Shown here: in pieces, positions 18,537 through 26,148 of the stretch | Numbering within the stretch: position 1 is the first letter of the stretch | Layout of the letters: every line of letters begins with the position of its first letter | Assembly: GCF_030506305.1 (NCBI RefSeq) | Contig: NZ_CP119421.1 | Span: forward strand, 1,768,501 to 1,832,500 | Length of the DNA stretch: 64,000 nucleotides | Direction: 5' to 3' | Origin: Porifericola rhodea | GTDB lineage: Bacteria; Bacteroidota; Bacteroidia; Cytophagales; Cyclobacteriaceae | The notes under the pieces: model-generated | What the model was told of the DNA's origin: nothing | Seen by the model: the letters and a program-made list of their open reading frames with translations, nothing else | Database searches by the model: none | Translations under genes and position numbers: made by a program

Positions 18537-19703
18537 ATGGAAAACTCAATAGATAAATCTATAAAACAGACCGGTAGAAATGTGCGCAAAATGACACGGG
18601 CAGTAAAGAAAATGTCTTTGAGCGCGCTTTCTCTTACCCGAAAAAAACACGATACCTACAAGCTAAGTAAAAGTGCGGGTACTGCACCAGGAACATTAAT
18701 TTATACCGGTATTAATACTAGCGAACCGGTAGAGGTAAGTATGTATCAGTACGATGAAGAAAGCTTTACAAAAAAACAAAGTGGCGAGCTCGGTCAAATT
18801 GTAGAGGAAATTAATCCGGAGAAGCATAACTGGATTAATATTAGTGCTTTGCACAATGCACAACTGGTACAACAGCTGGGCGACCATTTCAAACTGCACC
18901 TCCTGGTGATGGAAGACATAATGAATACGGTACTCTCTCCTCAGTTTGAGGATTATGAAGATTACCTTTTCCTTACTCTTAAAATGCTGAAAGTAAACCC
19001 TGATACCAAACTAATTGAGCAGGAGCATGTGAGCTTTATTTTAGGGGACCACTACCTGATTTCTTTTCAGGAAACCAAGCACGATGTTTTTGAGCCTGTG
19101 CGCCAACGTCTGGAAGCTCAGAAGGGCAGAATCAGAAGACGAAAGATTGATTACTTGCTTTATGCGCTTATAGATGTAATTGTAGATAACTACTATACCA
19201 TTACCGAAGAGATTAACGACCATATGAACGCGTTAGAAGATGAACTTATTCATGAACCCAAACACGATGTGGTAGAACGTATTACTCATCAGAAGCGACA
19301 GATTATAGAGCTAAGAAAAATTGTATATCCTCTTAGAGAAGCCCTAAGAAAGCTGAAAAACGAAGAAGAACTGATACAGCACAATACTATGCGCTATTTT
19401 GATGATGTGTATAGCCATATAGACCATGTAATTGGTACTATGGAGTCGCAAAGAGAAGTTCTAACAGGCTTTATGGATCTATACATGTCTACAATAAGTA
19501 ACCGAATGAACAATGTGATGAAAACCCTGACCATCATCGCTACCATATTTATACCCCTTACTTTTGTAGCTGGTATCTACGGAATGAACTTTGACCACAT
19601 GCCTGAGCTACATTACAAATGGGGGTATCATATTAGCCTGGGTGTTATGTCTGTACTAGGCATAGGCATGTACATTTATATGCGGAGCCGAAAATGGTTT
19701 TAA
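18537..19703 (+). CDS. corA: Magnesium/cobalt transport protein CorA
   Basis: A 388-residue CorA-type divalent cation channel of the inner membrane. A long cytoplasmic N-terminal domain and stalk helix precede two C-terminal membrane helices. The signature GMN is present in FVAGIYGMNFDHMPEL (about 354-369), followed by the second helix and a basic C-terminal tail MRSRKWF. The first 45 residues form a basic extension before the CorA fold begins. Single gene; no Mg2+ riboswitch is visible upstream. Confidence 0.95.
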   Translation: MENSIDKSIKQTGRNVRKMTRAVKKMSLSALSLTRKKHDTYKLSKSAGTAPGTLIYTGINTSEPVEVSMYQYDEESFTKKQSGELGQIVEEINPEKHNWINISALHNAQLVQQLGDHFKLHLLVMEDIMNTVLSPQFEDYEDYLFLTLKMLKVNPDTKLIEQEHVSFILGDHYLISFQETKHDVFEPVRQRLEAQKGRIRRRKIDYLLYALIDVIVDNYYTITEEINDHMNALEDELIHEPKHDVVERITHQKRQIIELRKIVYPLREALRKLKNEEELIQHNTMRYFDDVYSHIDHVIGTMESQREVLTGFMDLYMSTISNRMNNVMKTLTIIATIFIPLTFVAGIYGMNFDHMPELHYKWGYHISLGVMSVLGIGMYIYMRSRKWF

Positions 19704-19810
19704 TAAAAAATATTGACTTTGGTAATAATTAATTAAAATAAATTATAACGATTTAGTGCCTGAGCTGTTAAATAAATATAAAATCAATTTTTTAATCTAA
19801 ACAGAAAATT

Positions 19811-20059
19811 ATGGCACAGAGAGATAGCAGACATACAGGACAAGATAACAAGGGTAAACCAGGAAATTCTGGACAGACTAAAGCAGAAACTAAAACTGTA
19901 AAGGACATAGATGCACTGGAAAGAGAAGAGGAGCTTCGTCAGAAGTACACAGATGGAGAAAATAACCCTGATCCAGAAGGTGTAACGGTAAAAAATCCTA
20001 ACCGCAATACCGACAAAACGAATATTGATAACCTAAGCTACGGTGGTAGCTCAAACTGA
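19811..20059 (+). CDS. Small hydrophilic protein of unknown function
   Basis: An 82-residue, very hydrophilic protein rich in Lys, Asp, Asn, Gly and Thr with almost no hydrophobic core, so probably disordered. It starts AQRDSRHTGQDNKG and ends NLSYGGSSN; the middle carries a short charged helix (about 33-45). A strong terminator follows the stop at once and the upstream 107 bases are AT-rich, which supports a real single-gene unit. I recognise no family. Confidence 0.6.
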   Translation: MAQRDSRHTGQDNKGKPGNSGQTKAETKTVKDIDALEREEELRQKYTDGENNPDPEGVTVKNPNRNTDKTNIDNLSYGGSSN

Positions 20060-20062
20060 TAA

Positions 20063-20097
20063 AAAAGATCAGGCAGTGAAAGCTGACCTGATCTTTT
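20063..20097. terminator. Bidirectional terminator
   Basis: Perfect 11-bp stem AAAAGATCAGG / CCTGATCTTTT, with A residues on the left and T residues on the right. It lies between the small protein gene and the convergent DUF2807 gene. Confidence 0.85.
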
Positions 20098-20108
20098 GCA
20101 TTACTGAC

Positions 20109-20843
20109 CTACCTTTTAATCAAGTTGCCTGAGCCTCTGATTGTACTACTTACTTCTGGGTTGCCATAAAAAATAACATCGCCACTACCCCTAATTTCTG
20201 CTCTCAAATAATCACTTACACTTACCACACTATTACCACTACCAGAGATGCTTACCTCAGTCTCATTTGTAAGCAGGTTCTGTGCACGGTAGTCTCCAGA
20301 GCCATAAATGCTAACCTCCTGTTCAATAGTAGTGCCCTCTAGTTTAAAGTTACCCGAGCCATTAATTTCAGAACTAAGCTTATCATAATATATTTCCAGG
20401 TCAAGGTTACCAGAACCCGAAACTTCCAAATCCAGATAGTCCCCCTCAAATATAGTTTCTCCATAAACATCGCCTGACCCACGAATTTCCAGACCTTCTA
20501 AATCATTAAGAGTAATAAAAATTACCACATTCTCACGGCTGCGGTAAGTCTGCGTGCTTCTAATCTTTAGCTCTCTGCTCCGTACATTCGTACTAATGGT
20601 AGAAACTATATTATCATCTGCCTGTATTTCAAGTTTCTGGTTTTCCCCCTGACGAATGATTAGGTCTATAGCACCTTCCAGGCTAATATGGTCAAACTGA
20701 GACAAAGCTCGTTCTTCTACTATAATGTGGCCCGAGCCTTTAATGCTAGGGCCAAAGTCATCATCATTAATGTTGATGTAGCAGGCTGTTGTGCTCGTTA
20801 ATATAAATAATGTGGGTAGAATGTGGTATAAAAGGCTTTTCAT
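20109..20843 (-). CDS. DUF2807 (head GIN domain) lipoprotein
   Basis: A 244-residue exported protein. The signal ends at STTAC, a weak lipobox, followed by an acidic stretch. The DUF2807 (putative auto-transporter adhesin, head GIN) domain fills the rest as a right-handed beta-helix with eight GSG turns in register about every 20-25 residues, the later ones alternating GSGD and GSGN. Such proteins are very common in Bacteroidota; an adhesive or surface role is only suggested. It is a single-gene unit ending at the shared terminator. Confidence 0.88.
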   Translation of the reverse strand: MKSLLYHILPTLFILTSTTACYININDDDFGPSIKGSGHIIVEERALSQFDHISLEGAIDLIIRQGENQKLEIQADDNIVSTISTNVRSRELKIRSTQTYRSRENVVIFITLNDLEGLEIRGSGDVYGETIFEGDYLDLEVSGSGNLDLEIYYDKLSSEINGSGNFKLEGTTIEQEVSIYGSGDYRAQNLLTNETEVSISGSGNSVVSVSDYLRAEIRGSGDVIFYGNPEVSSTIRGSGNLIKR

Positions 20844-20915
20844 AGCTTATAAATTTACTTACTTTAAAAGCAATACAGCTTTAGTGGCCTTTACCCTACC
20901 CTCCAGAGCAAAAAA

Positions 20916-20949
20916 AAGCCCGGCCTGCAAATAAGGTGCAACCGGGCTT
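20916..20949 (-). terminator. Terminator of the Gfo/Idh/MocA gene
   Basis: On the minus strand AAGCCCGG / CCGGGCTT closes a hairpin followed by a run of seven or more T. It is 20 bases past the stop of the oxidoreductase gene. Confidence 0.85.
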
Positions 20950-20968
20950 GTATATAGTTTTCAATTTT

Positions 20969-22141
20969 TTAGATGGTAAACTTATACCATTTTTCATCGC
21001 TTTTGCTGGAGGCTACAGCATTTTCAATAAATGCCATTCCTCTAATACCATCATCTACAGTAGGAAAATCAAGGTACTGAGGGTCCGGTTCTTTACCTTC
21101 CATACGTGCACGCAAAGTCATGGCAAAATTGCGATAAATGTTGGCAAAAGCCTCCAGATACCCTTCAGGGTGACCCGCCGGAATACGTGTATGTGCCATA
21201 GCACTTTTTCCGAGATAAGCTCTATCAGCACCAGTGCGGTAGACCTGCATAGGCAGATCCAGCATACGTACAATTAGCGAATTTGGCTCCATTTGATGCC
21301 ATTCCAGTCCTCCTTTTTCGCCATAAACAAATATTTTGAGGTTATTCTCTTCGCCTGCGCTAATCTGGCTCGCGTGCAATACCCCACGTGCTCCATTGTC
21401 AAAACGAAGCAGAATATTGCCATCGGTATCCAGTTGTCGGCCTTCGCCAAATGCAGTTAAGTCAGCACAAAGCTCAGAAATTTTAAGGCCAGTCATAAAT
21501 TCAGCCAGGTTTTCTGCGTGCGTACCAATATCGCCCATAGCGCTACTAATACCTGCCTTTTTAGGGTCTACACGCCATGAGGCCTGTTTGTTGTCCGAAT
21601 TCTCCTGCAAGGTAGAAAGCCAGCCTTGCGGATACTCAACTACAACTTTTCTTATTTTTCCTAGCTTACCACTTTTAATCATATCACGCCCCTCTTTAAC
21701 CATAGGGTAACCGGTATAATTATGAGTGAGCGCGAAAGTAAGACCACTTTTGTCTACAATTTCTTTCAGCTCTTTAGCTTCCTTAAGATTGTAGGCAAGG
21801 GGCTTATCACAAATTACAGAAAAACCATTTTCTAAGGCCATTTTGGCAGGAGGCACATGCAGGTGGTTGGGCGTAACTATAGACACAAAATCCATACGCT
21901 CACCTTCGGGTAGCTCTTTCTCCTTTTGTATCATCTCCTCAAAGCTGCCATAAACTCTGTCCTCAGGTAGATATAGCTCGGCTCCGGAAGCTTTGGATTT
22001 TTCAGGATTACTACTGAAAGCGCCGCATACCAGTTCTATTTGCCCATCCAGGACAGCTGCCATACGGTGAACTGCTCCAATAAAGGCGCCTATGCCGCCT
22101 CCAACCATACCCATTCTGAGTTTTCTGTGTGTTGTAGCCAT
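20969..22141 (-). CDS. Gfo/Idh/MocA family oxidoreductase
   Basis: A 390-residue NAD(P)-dependent sugar oxidoreductase. It opens with RMGMVGGGIGAFIGAVHRMA; the EKP motif is changed to DKP in VICDKPLAYNL, and SSAMGDIGTHAENLAEFMTG carries the conserved D and H. The glycine-rich opening and lack of a signal peptide indicate a cytoplasmic enzyme with an N-terminal Rossmann fold. It is divergent from a DUF1080 gene with a 351-base gap holding a candidate operator. With DUF1080 and the isomerase-like gene it forms a kit like that at 5.8-7.6 kb, compatible with 3-keto-sugar chemistry. Confidence 0.9.
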   Translation of the reverse strand: MATTHRKLRMGMVGGGIGAFIGAVHRMAAVLDGQIELVCGAFSSNPEKSKASGAELYLPEDRVYGSFEEMIQKEKELPEGERMDFVSIVTPNHLHVPPAKMALENGFSVICDKPLAYNLKEAKELKEIVDKSGLTFALTHNYTGYPMVKEGRDMIKSGKLGKIRKVVVEYPQGWLSTLQENSDNKQASWRVDPKKAGISSAMGDIGTHAENLAEFMTGLKISELCADLTAFGEGRQLDTDGNILLRFDNGARGVLHASQISAGEENNLKIFVYGEKGGLEWHQMEPNSLIVRMLDLPMQVYRTGADRAYLGKSAMAHTRIPAGHPEGYLEAFANIYRNFAMTLRARMEGKEPDPQYLDFPTVDDGIRGMAFIENAVASSKSDEKWYKFTI

Positions 22142-22492
22142 AAGTTAGGTTATAAATATTTTAATAATACAGTTAATGTATTGGGTGAGAAAATCAACTT
22201 ATTAAAAAATAGGGCGTTATTCACAAAGTTATAAATTTGTGAAAGAATAGCTAAAGTGACAATATTTTTTAAGGCTTGCAGCTTCTAGAGAGCATCTTTT
22301 TTTAAAAATCAGTTTTTTAATCATCTAAAATGCCAGGCGCATTTGTGCGTTGGCAGTATAAAAACTACAGCTATATGTGCTCCATTTAATAAAGTGGAAG
22401 CATACCAGACAAGATCATCTTATGCAGTAGGCGACAACACAGTAGAATTTTATTAATTTTCCAGATAATTATCATAAACACAACCGACTGAT
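22142..22492. other. 351-base divergent intergenic region with regulatory signals
   Basis: No gene seen. It holds -7-like elements on both strands around an inverted repeat at 22220-22243. The right 240 bases would be the leader of the DUF1080 gene or carry another promoter. No RNA structure was recognised. Confidence 0.6.
22220..22243. promoter_or_regulatory. Candidate operator overlapping divergent promoters
   Basis: Perfect 8-bp arms TTCACAAA / TTTGTGAA separated by 8 bases. On the minus strand TAACTTTG (22224-22231) and on the plus strand TAAATTTG (22232-22239) both match the Bacteroidota -7 element exactly and both lie within the repeat. A repressor here could control the Gfo/Idh and DUF1080 genes together. 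Confidence 0.5.
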
Positions 22493-23266
22493 ATGTTTAA
22501 TACAACTCAACTAAAAGCCACCTTTGGGGCTTTGATGCTAAGTCTTGTGTGTGTACAATTTGGTATGGCGCAAGAAAAAGTAAAAGAAGACTGGAAACCA
22601 GAAGATACAGAATTTTGGGATCCTGAGGTTAAAAAAGTAACACCTGGTAAAGGTTCAGAAGCACCTTCTGATGCAATCGTACTATTTGATGGCAGTGACC
22701 TTTCTAAATGGAAAAGCCAAAAAGACGGTGGTAAAGCTCCCTGGACTGTAGAGAATGGCTATTTTACTGTAAAGCCTGGCACTGGCGGTATTCAGACTAA
22801 AGAAAATTTTGGAGATTTTCAGCTGCATATAGAATGGCGTTCACCACAGAAAGTAGAAGGGGAAGGACAAGGCAGAGGAAATAGCGGTATTTTTTTACAA
22901 GGTATGTATGAGGTACAGGTACTGGACTCTTACGACAATCGTACGTATCGTAATGGGCAAGCGGGTAGTATTTACAAACAGTCTCCTCCCCTGGTTAATG
23001 CTATGCGTCCGGTAGATGAGTGGGAAGTTTACGACATTATTTATACTGCGCCTCGTTTTGACGAAAAAAATGGTGCTATGCTGGAAAAAGCGCAGGTAAC
23101 AGTACTACACAATGGTATAGTGGTGCAGAATGCAACAACAATTCATGGTACTACCGAATACATTGGCCCACCCAAAGTTAAACTTCATGGTAAGGGTCCA
23201 ATCTCTTTGCAAGATCATAGCAATGAGGTAAGCTTCCGTAATATCTGGATCAGAGAATTAAACTAA
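22493..23266 (+). CDS. DUF1080 (3-keto-disaccharide hydrolase family) secreted protein
   Basis: A 257-residue exported protein: signal peptide with a cleavage-like FGMAQ near residue 27, then one DUF1080 beta-sandwich from about residue 62. Family marks are IVLFDGSDLSKWKS, GNSGIFLQGMYEVQVLDSY and the terminal ISLQDHSNEVSFRNIWIREL. No lipobox, so probably free in the periplasm. The family cleaves 3-keto-glycosides or related sugars. It is followed after 50 bases by a Tat-exported isomerase-like protein, apparently in one operon ending at a hairpin near 24260. Confidence 0.9.
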   Translation: MFNTTQLKATFGALMLSLVCVQFGMAQEKVKEDWKPEDTEFWDPEVKKVTPGKGSEAPSDAIVLFDGSDLSKWKSQKDGGKAPWTVENGYFTVKPGTGGIQTKENFGDFQLHIEWRSPQKVEGEGQGRGNSGIFLQGMYEVQVLDSYDNRTYRNGQAGSIYKQSPPLVNAMRPVDEWEVYDIIYTAPRFDEKNGAMLEKAQVTVLHNGIVVQNATTIHGTTEYIGPPKVKLHGKGPISLQDHSNEVSFRNIWIRELN

Positions 23267-23316
23267 TACAAACTATTTAGCATGTGCATAGGGTACATGC
23301 TATTGACCTAATCATT

Positions 23317-24231
23317 ATGTCCAAAATTAATAGACGTTCATTTTTATCAAGTAGTGCCAAAGCGGTGGCAGGTTTAAGTATGTTGCCATTTGCTACTAAA
23401 GCGGGTATTTTTTCTAAAGACCTGTTTTTTGATATCTCATTGGCACAGTGGTCACTCAACAAAGGCTTCAGGAATGGAGAATTAGACCCTCTTGATTTTG
23501 CTAAAATTGCTAAAGAAGAGTATGGCATACAGGCTATAGAGTATGTAAGTCAGTTGTTTGCCGATAAAGCGGATGCTGCCTACATCAAAGAGCTGAAAAA
23601 GAGAGCAGACGACCATGGTGTGAGGAGTGTTCTCATAATGGTGGATCGCGAAGGTAATCTGGGGGATACTAAGAAGAAAGAAAGAAAAAAAGCAGTAGAA
23701 AATCATTACAAATGGGTAGAAGCTGCTAAAGAATTAGGTTGCCATTCTATACGAGTAAATGCCGCCGGACATGGCACGGCAGAAGAAGTTAAAAAAGCAG
23801 CTATTGATGGGTTAGGTAGCCTTACAGAGTTTGCCGATAAGCATGATATTAATGTAATTGTGGAGAACCACGGTGGCTACTCATCTATCGGAACCTGGTT
23901 GGCAGAGGTAATGGAAGGAGTAGATCATGCTCGTTGTGGTACGCTACCAGATTTTGGTAACTTCCGTATCAACAAGACAGAGCGCTATGATATGTACAAA
24001 GGAGTTAAAGAGCTGATGCCTTACGCCAAAGGAGTAAGTGCCAAGGCATACAATTTTGATGAGCAAGGCAATAGCGTAGAGATTGACTTTAAACGTATGC
24101 TACAGATTGTGAAAGATGCAGGTTATACCGGCTATGTAGGCATAGAGTACGAAGGTAGTAAGCTCAGCGAGAAGGAAGGAATTATGGCAACAAAAAAACT
24201 ACTGGAAAAAGTAGGCAGCCAGTTATCATAA
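23317..24231 (+). CDS. Tat-exported sugar isomerase/epimerase-like TIM-barrel protein
   Basis: About 304 residues. The frame opens at a GTG (23284), but ATG 23317 puts the twin-arginine signal NRRSFLSSSAKAVAGLS at the N terminus and is preferred. The mature part is a xylose-isomerase-like barrel with metal-site stretches IRVNAAGHG, VIVENHGGYSS, CGTLPDFGNF and GYVGIEYEGSKLSE. It resembles the cytoplasmic isomerase at 6.5-7.6 kb but is exported, so it should act on sugars in the periplasm after the DUF1080 enzyme. The substrate is unknown. Confidence 0.9.
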   Translation: MSKINRRSFLSSSAKAVAGLSMLPFATKAGIFSKDLFFDISLAQWSLNKGFRNGELDPLDFAKIAKEEYGIQAIEYVSQLFADKADAAYIKELKKRADDHGVRSVLIMVDREGNLGDTKKKERKKAVENHYKWVEAAKELGCHSIRVNAAGHGTAEEVKKAAIDGLGSLTEFADKHDINVIVENHGGYSSIGTWLAEVMEGVDHARCGTLPDFGNFRINKTERYDMYKGVKELMPYAKGVSAKAYNFDEQGNSVEIDFKRMLQIVKDAGYTGYVGIEYEGSKLSEKEGIMATKKLLEKVGSQLS

Positions 24232-24244
24232 TAAAAGAAAGCTC

Positions 24245-24270
24245 AGGTCTGCTTCTAGGCAGGCCTTTTC
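24245..24270 (+). terminator. Terminator after the DUF1080/isomerase operon
   Basis: Stem AGGTCTGC / GCAGGCCT (one G-T pair) with a 6-base loop, followed by TTTCTTTTCC. Confidence 0.75.
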
Positions 24271-24311
24271 TTTTCCATCAAATTATTACAGTCATTTAAG
24301 TTGATTTTATC

Positions 24312-24683
24312 ATGAAGATCATCAACATCGTATTAGCGGTGCTTTTCGCCCTGTTTGCATTTTTTCAGCTCAACGATCCTGACAGCTTAAGTTGGGTAGT
24401 ACTTTACCTTTACGTAGCTATTATTTCTGCGATGGCAGCTTTTGGTAGATACAACCTGGCGCTGATATTGCCGGGTATCGCTATTTTTGTAGTGTACTTT
24501 GTATATCTCATCCCCAGCGTTTTTGAATTTGTAAGCAGCGGCGAAGACCTTATGAACCGTATGGATGCAGAGAAAATGTATATTGAACAAACGCGCGAAG
24601 CGGGAGGTTTATTGATAGGCTTACTAGCCTTAATATTCCATTTCGTAAACAGAAAAAAGTCCACTCGCGCAAAAAATGCCTAA
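24312..24683 (+). CDS. TMEM220-like small membrane protein
   Basis: A 123-residue inner-membrane protein with four hydrophobic segments. The N-terminal FFQLNDPDSLSWVVLYL motif and the late REAGGLLIGLLAL stretch match the TMEM220 family, whose function is unknown. Its stop overlaps the CrtD start by 8 bases, so the two are translationally coupled. The pairing may be chance or may mean a membrane role linked to carotenoid making. Confidence 0.7.
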   Translation: MKIINIVLAVLFALFAFFQLNDPDSLSWVVLYLYVAIISAMAAFGRYNLALILPGIAIFVVYFVYLIPSVFEFVSSGEDLMNRMDAEKMYIEQTREAGGLLIGLLALIFHFVNRKKSTRAKNA

Positions 24684-26148
24684 AAAAGCCGCTGTTATTG
24701 GTGCCGGTATTGCGGGTATTGCTTCCTCTATCCGCCTGGCAAACAAAGGCTATCAGGTAGATGTATTTGAGGCAAATCCCTACCCCGGAGGAAAACTCAC
24801 AGAAATTTTGCAGGAGGGCTATCGCTTTGATGCCGGCCCTTCTCTTTTTACGCTTCCCGAGCTGGTTGAAGAACTGTTTCTGCTATCTGGCCAAAAGCCA
24901 CAAGATCATTTTCAATACATACTGCTACCGGTAGCTTGTCATTATTTTTATGAGGATGGTACCGAACTAAAGGCCTATGCCGACAAGCTTAAGTTTGCAG
25001 AAGAAATTTATCAGAAGATTGGAGAGCCAAAAGAGCGTGTACTACAAGCATTACAAAACAGCCATAAGCTGTACGATCTGCTTGCTGACCTCTTTATGAA
25101 AAAGTCTCTGCATCGCTGGCAGACCTTCTTCAACCCAAAAGCTTTTAAAGCTTATACCCGTTTGCATCAGCTTGATTTTTTCAGGACGATGAATCAGGCA
25201 AACGAGAGCTTTTTTAAAGATGCACGAGTAGTGCAGTTGTTTAATCGTTATGCTACTTATAATGGCTCAGACCCTTACCAAACACCTGCTACATTAAATA
25301 TTATACCGCATCTGGAGTTCAACATAGGCGCGTATTTTCCAAAATTGGGCATGCACGCCATAACAGATAGCCTGGTAAAGTTGGCTCAGTCTTTAGGTGT
25401 TACATTTTATCTGAAGACCGCAGTAGACAAAATTATCATCGAGCACAAAGTGGCAAAAGGTATTATGGTGCAGAATGAAAAGCTGCACTACGATGTGGTG
25501 GTAAGCAATATGGATATTGTTAACACCTATCAAAAACTGTTAAGTGAGCAGCCCCAGCCTAAACTCTTGCTGGAGCAACCCAAATCCAGCTCAGCTCTCA
25601 TTTTTTACTGGGGAATAAGGCAAACATTTAATAAGCTAGGTTTACACAATATCTTTTTTAGCGAGGACTACCGACAGGAGTTTGAGTATATCTTTAAAAA
25701 AGCAGATGTGTTCTACGACCCCACTGTTTATGTCAATATTACCAGTAAGTACAAAAAAGATGATGCCCCAAAAGGATGCGAAAACTGGTTTACTATGATT
25801 AATGTGCCCAATAATTCGGGACAGAACTGGGATGAGCTAATTCAACGCTCCAAACGTAATATTATTAGTAAACTTGGCAGAATGCTTGGTCAGGATATAG
25901 AGCCGATTATTGTTACTGAAAATATACTTGACCCCAGACTGATTGAGCAAAAGACCTCTTCCTCTTTAGGTGCGTTGTATGGTAACAGCTCTAATAATAA
26001 ATATGCCGCTTTTTTAAGACACGCAAATTTTAGTAAGAAGTACAAGGGGTTGTTCTTTTGTGGGGGAAGTGTACACCCCGGCGGGGGTATACCACTTAGT
26101 CTTTTATCCGCTAAGATAGCTATTGAGCAGGTAGAGGAACTTAAATAG
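24676..26148 (+). CDS. crtD: Phytoene desaturase family protein, probable 1-hydroxycarotenoid 3,4-desaturase (CrtD)
   Basis: A 490-residue FAD-dependent carotenoid desaturase. The dinucleotide fold is AAVIGAGIAGIASSIRLA (residues 5-22), then the family stretch NPYPGGKLTEI and the C-terminal FFCGGSVHPGGGIPLSL. The internal RYATYNGSDPYQTPATLN is more typical of CrtD than of CrtI, so I favour 3,4-desaturation of a 1-hydroxy carotenoid (as for saproxanthin or flexixanthin in Cytophagales). It is not beside crtB, crtI or crtZ here. Its 3' end overlaps the convergent mltF gene by 8 bases. The CrtD assignment rests on one motif; CrtI is the alternative. Confidence 0.75.
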   Translation: MPKKAAVIGAGIAGIASSIRLANKGYQVDVFEANPYPGGKLTEILQEGYRFDAGPSLFTLPELVEELFLLSGQKPQDHFQYILLPVACHYFYEDGTELKAYADKLKFAEEIYQKIGEPKERVLQALQNSHKLYDLLADLFMKKSLHRWQTFFNPKAFKAYTRLHQLDFFRTMNQANESFFKDARVVQLFNRYATYNGSDPYQTPATLNIIPHLEFNIGAYFPKLGMHAITDSLVKLAQSLGVTFYLKTAVDKIIIEHKVAKGIMVQNEKLHYDVVVSNMDIVNTYQKLLSEQPQPKLLLEQPKSSSALIFYWGIRQTFNKLGLHNIFFSEDYRQEFEYIFKKADVFYDPTVYVNITSKYKKDDAPKGCENWFTMINVPNNSGQNWDELIQRSKRNIISKLGRMLGQDIEPIIVTENILDPRLIEQKTSSSLGALYGNSSNNKYAAFLRHANFSKKYKGLFFCGGSVHPGGGIPLSLLSAKIAIEQVEELK

